Of a stretch of 64,000 nt of DNA, positions 10,698 through 21,100 are shown one piece after another. This DNA is from Lepraria neglecta. Taxonomy: Eukaryota; Ascomycota; Lecanoromycetes; Lecanorales; Stereocaulaceae. Under the pieces are notes generated by a model that saw only the letters and a list, made by a program, of their open reading frames with translations, was not told the DNA's origin and ran no database searches. The position numbers and the translations under genes were made by a program. Position 1 is the stretch's first letter, and every line of letters starts with the position of its first letter. The stretch covers positions 4,526,001 to 4,590,000 of the forward strand of contig CM065649.1 in NCBI GenBank assembly GCA_033220425.1, written 5' to 3'.

Positions 10698-12130
10698 CTC
10701 AGTAGCTCTATCAGCTTGGTGACTCGCTCCTCCAGTTTCTCCTCTCTTTCCTTGGTCTCCTTCTTCTCCTCTTCCATTTGTCTGATCTTCGCCATCACTT
10801 GCTCCTCCAGTTTCTCCTCTCTTTTCTTGCTCTCCTTCTTCTCCTCCTCCATTTGTCTGATCTTCGCCTGGACTTGCTTCTTCTCCTCTTCCATTTGTCT
10901 GATCTTCGTCACGCTGGCTGGCTCGCTAGGCGCTCGAAAGCCTCCGTCGTCTTGTGATCCTGCAACTTGGGAATTCTGCTGGGAAGTTGTATCTTCTAGT
11001 GCCAAGTCCGACGCCGCGAACATAAGTCCAGTTCGCTCAGCAAGTGCCGGTAGAGAAGCTACTGCGTCTTTGATCCTCTTCCGATGCTCTGGAGCGAACT
11101 TTTCGTAGACGTTATATACGAAATTGTATGCTTTGTATCGATCAGCGCCGTCGCGGATGGTCAAGCCGAACATCTCGATATCGTAGCGATAAAAACTTGG
11201 CTTTCTAGTCGAGTCATCGCTCAGCACAGCATAGTGACCATATAGGTTCACCAGCGTATTGTTATGAGATACTGAGAATGCAAGGACTTGGCCATTGAGC
11301 TCGTTCATACGATCCGGATATGTTGTCCCAAACGCAGCCTTATAGAGCTCAATAATGGCTCCGACCGCGATACTGGCGCTATGTATATTCTGTCGGTCGG
11401 CTTTGTAAACTCCTTCATATCTAATCTTAGCTTCGCATATAAGGAACGGGAAGCAAAGATTGGGAGTAAACAAGAAAGGTCTTTCAAACGAAGTATAGTT
11501 TTCTAATTTTCCGATCTCCTCCTTAGTGAAAGCTGTCCGTGAGAGCCCGGCTGTATAGGCGGGCTTAGGCCGAGTGTCGCCCATTGTCGCACACCCCGTC
11601 CAGTCTGCCTGAATCTCCTCACCGATATAGTCTAGGGTTATCTCGCCACTGAAGAAAAGGTTCTCGGCAGATGGTACAACCCAGGGCGTAATATCTCTTT
11701 GAAGTCGTCCTTCACTCAAGTCCTGAATATGCTCTAGGATGTTGGGAATCTGCTCAGGTGGATAACAGGGATATTGGCTCGGAGTACGATCACCTTCGAG
11801 GAAGCTGGAACAGAGATCTTTACTCGTCCTTTGCATCAAGGCTGAGGCTCTCATGTAGATACCATTCTTGGCCAGCCGCTCCATGCGGTCTGAATTGTGC
11901 ATCGACACGCCCTTTCGCTTGGTGGAATTTCCCTGGTTCATTCTAAAGCCTTCCTTTCCAAACGCCTTAGGCCAAAATGTCGTCGCGACCCAATGAGCGA
12001 CGGGATCGTCAGGGTGTTCTGCTACTTGCTCGTGGGACTTCGGACTGGCTCGCGGTCTTGTTGAAGGATTTTGTTCGTCCACACAAGGATCGTGTGAAAG
12101 GGCCCGTTTCCTCTTCTGCGCCTGAGGCAT
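10655..12130 (-). CDS. DUF7924 (PD-(D/E)XK nuclease-like) protein with repetitive coiled-coil tail
   Basis: A single open frame of 491 residues. Residues about 45-370 match the fungal DUF7924 pattern: an early WPKAF, a TRPKPAYTAGLS segment at 186-197, FPFLICEAK ending at residue 235, ADRQNIHSASIAV at 244-256 and YGHYAVLSDD. The order 'P-D ... E-x-K' is that of the restriction-endonuclease-like fold; the ExK half is present as EAK 233-235. Where I expect Asp the protein has Ala 191, so it may be inactive; this rests on memory of the family. Residues about 405-475 hold three near-identical copies of KIRQMEEEKK separated by KREEKLEE-type linkers, a coiled coil probably made by tandem duplication. 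No introns were seen. The neighbourhood (DUF3723 relic, minisatellite) is accessory. No substrate or role is known. Confidence 0.65.
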   Translation of the reverse strand: MPQAQKRKRALSHDPCVDEQNPSTRPRASPKSHEQVAEHPDDPVAHWVATTFWPKAFGKEGFRMNQGNSTKRKGVSMHNSDRMERLAKNGIYMRASALMQRTSKDLCSSFLEGDRTPSQYPCYPPEQIPNILEHIQDLSEGRLQRDITPWVVPSAENLFFSGEITLDYIGEEIQADWTGCATMGDTRPKPAYTAGLSRTAFTKEEIGKLENYTSFERPFLFTPNLCFPFLICEAKIRYEGVYKADRQNIHSASIAVGAIIELYKAAFGTTYPDRMNELNGQVLAFSVSHNNTLVNLYGHYAVLSDDSTRKPSFYRYDIEMFGLTIRDGADRYKAYNFVYNVYEKFAPEHRKRIKDAVASLPALAERTGLMFAASDLALEDTTSQQNSQVAGSQDDGGFRAPSEPASVTKIRQMEEEKKQVQAKIRQMEEEKKESKKREEKLEEQVMAKIRQMEEEKKETKEREEKLEERVTKLIELLSAASHQASPADRAT

Positions 12131-12886
12131 TTTCTGCGAAGCAGTTGACGACGGTGACGGTAGCTGTTGATATTACTTTTCGACGTTTTTGGGTGCTTTT
12201 CCTCTTGCAATCTCCTATAAACGCGCACTCCTTCGCGGAGAGGTCGTCGGCCGTGACTTGGAAACACGATAGTCTGGCTTTCCTGCATCATGTCAGTCAA
12301 GCTTTTTTAGGCGTGAAACATGTACGGTTGGTTAGTGGTCTGTGGGCTCGTTCGAGTCTCTTGCCTCGTTGCATGCCGGTCGCAGTTCGCTCTGCGTGCA
12401 AAGAAGTAAGAGGTGGAGCGAGCTGGATATTTGTACGAGTAGCCGCCCACTGTTGCCTAAAGTCTTTGGGTGAAGTGGTGGCGAAAAATGCGCTCAATAA
12501 TTTTTTCGTGGGTTATAACTTATATTTTTTTGACCAGAAAGTGCTATCTAAGAGACTTTTTGCTTATGTAAGCTATCACATAATTTGCCTCCTCACATCG
12601 TTGCCTCATCATTTGCTGAAACTAACCGGATAAAGGGAAAGCACTATTTACGTTTGAGTTCCATCTGTCGACCATGTTATAGATCGGCAAGAATGATATT
12701 GTACAAATCCCTTGGTATCATAATGCTAATCTCTGAAGAGCACGTATGTGAAGCCGGCAAGAGACTAGAAAAGCCATTTCATAACGCCAGTCGTACCTAG
12801 ACCATGTTGTCCCGTCATTGGATATCGTATGCCTAATCCCATAATCCACGTAGAAGATAACCGAAACCGCACTCAACCCCCGCCTC
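12131..12886. other. Gene-free region upstream of the DUF7924 gene
   Basis: This stretch holds the promoter side of the DUF7924 gene and the 3' side of the DUF3712 gene. Open frames up to 218 codons exist on the plus strand (11977-12633), but they overlap the N-terminal coding part of DUF7924 in antisense and have no family features. Nothing else is supported. Confidence 0.5.
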
Positions 12887-14094
12887 TTACGGCGGACTCC
12901 CACTCAAACTACTCGGATCCAACCCCACGGCCTTGAGTGCCGCGCCAACGTTCAGCGTAATATGCTGCGTCACACTCGCCAAAGCCTTCTCAAAATAGAC
13001 CAAATGCTGTCCATCATAGACACTGCTGTTCCCAACAACATCAATCGGGAGCATGCCGTCCTTGAAGTTCTCGAGGATTTGTGTCAGCACGAGCGTCTGG
13101 TTTACCTGGGAGCGCATAGGAATTGTGTTGTTGCCTGGGACGAGGGTTAGGTTGGTCAGGGTTGTGGTGCCGATGAGTGTGGTGGTTGAGGCGATGAAGT
13201 TGTTGAATGTTACGTTGCCCTAGGAGTGTGTGGTTAGTACGGTTACCGGGGAAGATGGGGGAGGGAAGGGAGGAGGTACCATTGAGATGGTCATGGCTGT
13301 GGGGTTGGGGATGTAGACTGTGCCGACCATGTTGGTGCCGTCTGGTTCGGGGTTGAGTTCAATGGTGAAGTTCGTGACGTTGAAGCCCGTGAGTTTGTTA
13401 AGGCCTAGCATAAAATGTTAGAGGACAAGTATTCGCGGGGGATTCTGGGGTACCAACCCTTCATTGTAACAGACTTATCGTAGTTAACAGTAGTAGTAGG
13501 AAATCTCATCTCATGCAAAGCAGTCTTTCCTTTGACATCCAGCTTGACGTCCTCATTTTGCAACACGGCGATATTGTAACCGTTGAACGCATCGAGATCA
13601 GTAATTGAGACATCTTGGTCGACAACAGTGGTAGCTTGCGCAGTTGCATGGACCTGCGGAATTTCGATATAGGCATACGGCGCGCCGCCATCCAGGGAAA
13701 GAGAAGCGTTGAATGCATCCAGGTTTGGGTGGTAAGGGCTGCCATTGCCGATGACGGAGGTTTGTACTAAATGGAACGAGTCTGGAGTCGGGTTAGAGAG
13801 CACGAGGGATTGAATCGTAAGCGTGGAGCCGTTAATGTCATGTTGTGATATGTGTGGAAAGGCGGCATAAATTCTGGATTGGTATTAGTCTTGCGCTAAC
13901 AGCATGGAATGCAGACTTTGTTAATTGCCGGGTTTGGAAGAGAAGAGAGGTAGAACTGACAAAGACAGAACGAGTATCAATGTACAAGCAATGAAGATTA
14001 TCAAGTGCAGCCACCAGAATCTCCTGAGGTGTGCTTTGAGCTTTGGGCCAAAACCACGCTTTCCTGAAGGTCCAACTTCCTCCACTGCGAACAT
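12887..14094 (-). CDS. DUF3712 single-pass membrane protein
   Basis: Four exons on the minus strand: 14094-13961, 13873-13458, 13404-13280 and 13220-12887, with introns of 87, 53 and 59 bases. Phases agree at every join, and the donors GTCAGT and GTTGGT are atypical but acceptable. The product starts MFAVEEVG, has a basic segment (KLKAHLRRFWW) and one transmembrane helix (LHLIIFIACTLILVLSL) at about residues 28-45. A long extracytosolic region of the LEA/AsmA-like DUF3712 type follows, with a motif of the kind STLTIQSLVLSNPTPDSF and many N-glycosylation sites (NVT, NFT, NLT). The family is widespread in fungi, without a proven function; a membrane or cell-envelope role is inferred. An upstream start in the same frame is possible. 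Confidence 0.8.
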
Positions 14095-16023
14095 TTCCGA
14101 GTCAGCATTACCCTTTGCGGATAGGAAAACGAGTTGTGAGACACGTTTAGGGAGCAAAATGCAAGTCATTGCTCCCGCAACATGTCTAAGGACCCAGAAG
14201 GTGGTCCGAATTGGGAAAGAAAGGCTCCGAAAAGTACGAACCGTGACCCATGTCTTCTGCTTTGCCCTGCCACGACATTTTTTGACGCGCACCTGGTATA
14301 AGGATGCCTGTATTCTGCGTGCAGATGGAACAGTCTTTTCGTAATTTGAGAAGGTCTCAACTGAAAGTTGATACTATAAGTTGATACTGTATAACAAACA
14401 CAGCGTCTTTGCTGGTCAGTGAAGCTTAAAAATTCCCTCTTCTGCAGCACCAAGGCGGGTACTTGGCTAGGAAAGCTCAATCGCACGTTTAGCAAGTGCG
14501 AGTCTCGATTGACAACATGGTAGCAAGATGGCGGCAACGACCTTGAAGATATGCTCTTTTCAGATAACAGGAACCTCGGATGGCATGTACGAAGATCTCA
14601 TCTGTAGATGCAAGTTGCCATTCTCGTGAGATCTTCAATAAACCAAAACAAGGATACCGAGGCAAATTTCCCTTGCAATCCTCTGAAAGTGTGTGAATCT
14701 GAATATTCGGAGACTCTAGTCTGGAGATGTCGCCGTATGCGGTAGACGCTCCGCGCCTCCCCTCTTTGGGCGGGATGGGAGCCAATGAAATGTCTGCCTA
14801 CGAAAACCCAGCCACGGACACGATAGACAAAGAGAGCGAGGGCCAGTATCTTAAATAAGGTGTTTGACGATGAGACAAGGTAGAACAGCTACAGTAGTGA
14901 CCGAGGCTAAAGTATGCATTCTCTCATGAACTTTGACTGCCTACCATCTTTGCTCCCGCACTAGCTGGGGTCGTTCAGATGCATACTCAATGTATTGGAT
15001 CAGGATCTAGATAATTTGCCCCTCTCATTTGGATCGCCACAGACGGAGCAATCCATCTCGAAAGCATGGGGCAAGGTATAAAGATGTCTTGGCACGGCAT
15101 GGCGTATGGATCTGATGACCTAGCCTGCCTTTTTGAAGTTTTTCTTTCGGGATCTTTTATTTTCGTATCACGGGCTGGAGAGCCTTTGAAGCGGGGTAAG
15201 TTTTACCTTTTTGATGGGATACATTTCATGACCTTCGACATAGCAGGTGAGTCTTGAGACTTCTCAAGGCTGGCGATCATTGGAGGAAACAGCCAAGCGT
15301 GTACAGCCAGTCAGCAAAGCAGTGATTTCGAGTGATCTCGCAAACAATCCAATGGCCGAGGTAACAGTGGTCGAGGCAGAGAGATGTGCAATTAGAGGCC
15401 GTCCGCAGTCTCGCGAATAGCGTCGGAGAGTCGCTAGTCTCGTGAGGGCCGATTAAACATTGGTAGTCAACGGCCGTAATTTCTGGATTTAGCGAGCTCC
15501 GGGACAAATTGGCTCGCTCATCCGCCCTCTAAAATTTCACCCCGGATCTGCGCCCACGCGGGTAAACTAACCCTAAGAGCACTAAAGTCCAGCGGGATGC
15601 ATGCCATTCGGCCATGAAACATTGAGCCCAAGCCCCCAATGGTCCCGTGCAAGGGGCAGGAACTGGTCTCGTGTACAAACCAACCAATTATAGACGAGCT
15701 GCTCGAAATATCTTGCCTCGCCCGAGCGAGAGCTTGGACTCTGTATGAAGAGGAGAAAGTTGTACCATGGTATCACGATGTTCTTGCCAAAGGCCGGGAG
15801 GCTTGATCTCACGGAGCTCTCCATGATTGACATTCACTTACTTTTGCCCTTTCACTTCCTGCCGCAAACAATCTCCCTCGACTTACCTATATATTCTTGG
15901 TCGTTTACCGAACTGTGCGTTTACCTGCGTCTCTTCAACAACTCATCATCTCCTGTGCACTAAGTGACCTTCATTCGCTACTCACTCGTTTAAAGGCAAC
16001 CAATACACTTACCTCAAACAATC
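14095..16023. other. Intergenic, 1.9 kb
   Basis: Divergent spacer between the DUF3712 gene and the CFEM gene. Open frames are short (up to about 120 codons), and those at 14166-14785 on the minus strand have no recognisable domain. The last 200 bases are C/T-rich and contain the promoter of the CFEM gene. A stretch around 15,300-15,560 is somewhat GC-rich and may be old repeat DNA, but no family could be named. Confidence 0.5.
15888..15894 (+). promoter_or_regulatory. Probable TATA element of the CFEM gene
   Basis: TATATAT lies about 130 bases upstream of the CFEM start codon inside a pyrimidine-rich stretch, a common arrangement for strongly expressed fungal secretory genes. The assignment is by position and sequence only. 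Confidence 0.4.
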
Positions 16024-16765
16024 ATGAAGACCTTCGCTGTTGTCTTGGCCGCTGGCCTTGTTGCTGTCGCGCAAGCTCAAGAGCAATGTGCCGCTGTCGC
16101 TGCCAAAATCCCAACCTGTGCGGTATGTAGACTGGGCATTGCCTACCCCTGTTGACCTGAGGCTGAGTGTAAAACAGGTGTCGTGTATCAATCCTGCCGC
16201 AGAAAAGGCTGGCTGTGGGATGACCGACTTCGCCTGTCAATGCAAGCCCGCAAACATGGCAGCCATCAATAGCGCAGCCTTCGAATGTGTGCTTTCAGGC
16301 TGTGGAGCAGTAACGTAAGTATCCTTTCTAAGTTATTGCATCCCGCTCCACAACCCAATATGAGTCGCGAGTCTCGGCATGCTGACTCCAAAATCGTCTA
16401 GTGGTCTTGCCGTTCAGGCATCAGCCTCAGCAGTTTGTGCCTGTGCAGCTTCTGCAGGCCCTGTTGCCGCATCCTCGACCGCTGCTGCCGCTCCAGCCTC
16501 CACATCAGCTGTAGCGACCTCTGTAGCTCTAGTAGCGACCTCAAGCGCAGGTGTTGTCGCTAGCTCCGCGCCTGCCACCTCGTCCGCTCCTTTCCCAGTC
16601 ACCACCTCAGCCGCTGCCTCGGGGGTTACTTCTGCACCTCATGTCGCGTCTACCGGCGGCGTTGCCACAAGCAGTACGACCCCATTCCTGGGTGCTGGTG
16701 TTAGGGCGATTGCATCCATCGGTGGAGTCTTCAGCGCTTTCGTTGCTGTCATGGCAGTTCTATAA
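16024..16765 (+). CDS. CFEM-domain protein, secreted and probably GPI-anchored
   Basis: Three exons (16024-16122, 16178-16314 and 16402-16765) with introns of 55 and 87 bases give 199 residues. Residues 1-18 are a signal peptide ending AQA. The CFEM domain spans about 28-95 with the eight-cysteine order PTCAVSC, GC, DFACQC, FEC, SGC and AVC, and an Asp before the CxC as needed for haem contact in characterised members. Two further cysteines flank the domain. The rest is Ala/Ser/Thr-rich, a likely O-glycosylated stalk, and the end is hydrophobic, typical of a GPI signal. Family members take part in haem or iron uptake, adhesion or surface structure; which of these applies here cannot be told from sequence. 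Confidence 0.9.
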
Positions 16766-18192
16766 ACAAAGGGCTTTATGGTAATGAGATAGGGGCACGA
16801 GGTCTCACATCATAAAAACAGGACATGACTTTTATCAAGGTGCATATTTTCTGTGGGAAGGGCACAGAATCGACTTACATGCTGGCTATGCATGCTTAGG
16901 AGAGCTCGATAATGGTTAGCAAGAGTTCTTTCTTGGGGAATGCTTTGCAACAAAACCAATTGTCTACATAATTGAATTGAATCTCATACATGTTGCATAA
17001 CAGCACCTTGACTACGTGGTGACCAAGGCAATTGAGCCGTGATAAAGCGGTGCAACACGTTGCATCATTGCTCAAATTCTCAATGAATCTGATTAAGGGG
17101 GCTGGGAATGGAACCATAGTGGTCCTTGCTGTTCCCCTTGCGCTCGCAGTTTCAGTAAAACGCTCCGTTGGACAGCGGACAGGATCTGCAAAACAGCAAG
17201 ATCGTACGCCGCCCCCTGGAACTTTTTGAAACACGAGATCCTGAGCTGAGTTTTGTGAAACATGAACAGAACACTAGAACCTGGAGCTGATGGCAATGGA
17301 CGGAATAATCGGCGGAGCCAACAGGCAGCATTGGTAGAACGGAAAGAAAGAAAGCAAAGAAGAACATCTGCGCCGCTCTTCGTCACGGCGCTCAGGGTAT
17401 GTCTTACGGACTGTCAGAGGTCAATTCTAGGAGACAAAAGTCGGACAATTGGAGCGCGATGATATAGAACGCTCTCTATTGAGACAAAGAAGAGTTGAGA
17501 GGAATGTTGCTTCTTATCAATAGTGTGGTTTTTGATGTTGCTGACGGGACACCACATGAGAAGAATTGAATTCGCAGGCGGGCGCTAGTCGCCCAACGAG
17601 AGATTTCTGTGAGGTTGATCCTACGTCAGACCGGGATCACGGAACGCGGTCTTTCTCTCCGCAAAGTATCGGAGCTCCGGTGGGGGCCCAACAACTGCAA
17701 AATTCTCGATTTCTGCAATGACAGGATATGTATATACCCTACAGTGATTATAGAACGTAGCAGAAGCCTCATGGCATTGAGATGGTGTGGTGGACAACCC
17801 GTAGATGACCGAAGTGTGCAGATAGAATTGTTCAAAAGTGGAAGAAGCCCCCCAATCAAAGTCGCCGAAAAACGCCCAGAGGTGGATTCGGCTAGTACTT
17901 ATCTCCATTTCAACAGCTCTCACTTTTACCTGCTGACATACTTACTCACCGATTTTCCTCGTGTAAAACAAATTCACAGCGGCGATCCCGTCTACCCTTC
18001 CTACATATCTGTCTTCAACTCTCTTCCTCACATTACTTCATTACAATACCCCGGACTTCATTGCAGCTCAACCCGTCGAGCTTGGACCGAACAGCACCGA
18101 CGGCGATGACATTCTGAGTTCTTGGATACCCGATAACCAATATTCATTGATACGCTTACACTCACTGCTGGTCTCTACACAGAACCGGCAAA
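16766..18192. other. Intergenic; 3' end of the CFEM gene and ACC1 promoter and leader
   Basis: No gene is supported. A 166-codon frame at 17609-18109 ends close to the ACC1 start but has no domain, so it is taken as leader sequence. The plus strand from about 17,900 is C/T-rich, as expected for an ACC1 5' leader, and a TATATA-like string lies near 17,730. Confidence 0.55.
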
Positions 18193-21100
18193 ATGGCGTC
18201 TCCTGCCGCCAACGGTACTGGCAAGCCAAATGGTCTTTTAACAAACGGCGATGCACACCCCGCCAAAGGCGCTCACTCAAGGGCCCAGAGCTCTTATGCA
18301 GCGAAATTCAACATCCATACCCACTTCATCGGCGGCAATCATCTAGCAGCAGCTCCTGCAGGGGCTGTGAAGGACTTTGTGGCCAACAACGATGGACACA
18401 CTGTCATCAGCAATGTAAAATCCCGTTCTGAAGCTCGAGCGGCCTCTCAAAGAATATTGTCGACTTACAGATTGATCTAGGTACTCATTGCCAACAACGG
18501 AATTGCTGCGGTCAAAGAGATCAGATCCGTACGAAAATGGGCCTACGAGACATTTGGAGACGAGCGGGCTATACAGTTTACAGTGATGGCAACACCAGAA
18601 GATTTAACAGCAAATGCAGATTACATACGGATGGCAGATCAATATGTTGAGGTCAGTAGCATCCCTTGGTCTGGAGGACGGCAATTTGCCAGACCAGGTG
18701 ATCGGACGATTGGAAGGCTTGCGGCTGACGCCATGCAAATAGGTTCCGGGAGGTACGAACAACAACAACTACGCCAACGTTGAGTTGATTGTGGACATTG
18801 CGGAGCGAATGAACGTACACGCAGTCTGGGCTGGATGGTGAACATAATTTAGTCAGGCTTGATGGCGAATGACTGACATTGATTAGGGGACACGCCTCGG
18901 AAAACCCCAAATTGCCCGAGTCTCTTGCAGCTTCACCCAAGAAGATCATATTTATCGGGCCCCCGGGCTCGGCAATGCGATCACTAGGTGATAAGATTTC
19001 TTCCACGATCGTTGCACAACACGCCAAAGTTCCCTGTATACCCTGGTCTGGCGAGGGAGTCGATCAGGTCATGCTGGATGACGAAGGCATCGTTACGGTT
19101 GCCGATGACGTTTACGACAAAGGATGCACCCACAATCCCAAAGAAGGTCTAGAGAAGGCCCGCAAAATTGGCTTCCCAGTAATGGTGAAGGCCTCAGAAG
19201 GAGGCGGAGGCAAAGGTATCCGCAAGGTGGACAATGAAGAGAACTTCATATCTCTCTACAACGCGGCTGCAAGCGAAGTACCGGGATCGCCAATCTTCAT
19301 AATGAAGCTCGCTGGGAATGCCAGGCATCTAGAGGTGCAGCTTTTGGCTGACGAGTACGGGAACAACATTTCCCTCTTCGGAAGAGATTGTTCAGTGCAG
19401 AGGAGACACCAAAAGATCATTGAAGAGGCACCCGTCACGATCGCGAAACCAGAAACCTTCCGAGCCATGGAGAAGGCCGCTGTTCGTCTCGGGAGACTTG
19501 TCGGCTACGTCTCAGCGGGTACCGTAGAGTATCTCTACTCGCACGCAGACGACAAATTCTACTTTCTGGAGTTGAACCCTAGATTGCAGGTCGAGCATCC
19601 AACTACGGAAATGGTCAGCGGCGTTAACCTACCAGCCGCTCAGCTCCAAATCGCCATGGGACTTCCATTACACAGAATAAAAGACATTCGATTGCTGTAC
19701 GGTGCAGATCCATATTCGTCATCCGAAATCGATTTCGACTTCTCGAAAGAGGACAGCGTCCGGTCCCAACGACGACCTACTCCCAAGGGACATACCACAG
19801 CATGCCGTATCACCTCAGAGGATCCCGGCGAGGGTTTCAAGCCTTCAAGCGGCATGATGCACGAGCTCAACTTCCGGAGTAGCTCGAACGTCTGGGGGTA
19901 CTTCTCCGTGGGTCAAGCTGGAGGTATCCACAACTTTTCCGACAGCCAATTTGGTCACATCTTCGCCTACGGAGAGAACCGTTCTGCTTCCCGAAAGCAT
20001 ATGGTTGTCGCTTTGAAAGAATTGAGTATTCGTGGCGACTTCCGAACCACTGTTGAGTACCTTATTAAGCTTCTGGAGACACCCGCATTCGAGGACAACA
20101 CTATCACGACCGGCTGGCTTGATGAACTGATCACCAATAAATTGACGGCCGAGAGACCAGATCCTATCTTGGCTGTTGTGTGCGGAGCTGTCACGAAAGC
20201 CCACGTTGCAAGCGAAGGCTGCATCAATGAATACAAGAAAGGCCTCGAGAAAGGTCAAGTCCCTGCGAAGGACGTGCTCAAGACGGTTTTCCCAGTCGAC
20301 TTCATTTACGAAGGAACTCGATACAAGTTTACCGCCACCCGATCAAGTATCGATAGCTATCATCTGTTCATCAACGGTTCGAAATGCGCTGTCGGGGTGC
20401 GGCAGCTGGCGGACGGAGGATTGCTCGTCTTGCTCAGTGGGCGAAGCCACAACGTTTACTGGAAGGAAGAAGTTGGTGCGACGCGCATCAGCGTTGATAG
20501 CAAGACCTGTCTTCTAGAGCAAGAGAACGACCCAACCCAACTTAAGACACCCAGTCCTGGGAAGCTTGTCAAGTTCACTGTAGAGAACGGCGAGCACGTC
20601 AAAGCTGGTCAGACTTACGCCGAGGTCGAAGTTATGAAGATGTACATGCCTTTGATTACACAGGAGGAGGGCACTGTTAATCTCATCAAACAACCAGGAG
20701 CGGTCCTCGAAGCAGGAGACATTCTGGGTATTCTAGCTCTGGATGACCCATCTCGAGTCAAGCATGCGCAACCCTTCTCAGCACAGTTGCCAGCGCTCGG
20801 TCCACCACAAGTGGTCGGAAACAAACCTCCGCAAAGGTTTGCTCTTTTGCACAGCATTCTCCTCAACATCCTCCAGGGTTTCGACAACCAGGTCATCATG
20901 GCTTCAACATTGAATGAAATGGTGGAAGTCCTCCGTGATCCTGAATTGCCTTACGGGGAGTGGAATGCCCAATTCTCAGCTCTGCACGCCAGAATGCCCA
21001 GCAAGTTGGATTCACAGTTCACTCAGATCGTTGAGAGAGCGAAAGCTAGAAAGGCCGAATTCCCTGCCAAACAACTGTTTAAAGCTATGCAACGCTTCCT

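Noticed and set aside
10716-11108. Plus-strand frame rich in Ser, Phe and Leu
   Set aside because: It is the antisense shadow of the Glu/Lys-rich coiled-coil tail of the DUF7924 gene.
12320-12380. GTTCGAGTCT string as a possible tRNA T-loop
   Set aside because: No matching A box, acceptor stem or anticodon arm could be found around it.
16414-16605. Minus-strand Ala/Val/Glu-rich frame
   Set aside because: Antisense shadow of the Ala/Ser/Thr-rich stalk of the CFEM protein.
17609-18109. 166-codon frame upstream of ACC1
   Set aside because: No domain, and it lies in the pyrimidine-rich leader; ACC1 itself starts at 18193 with a complete N-terminus.
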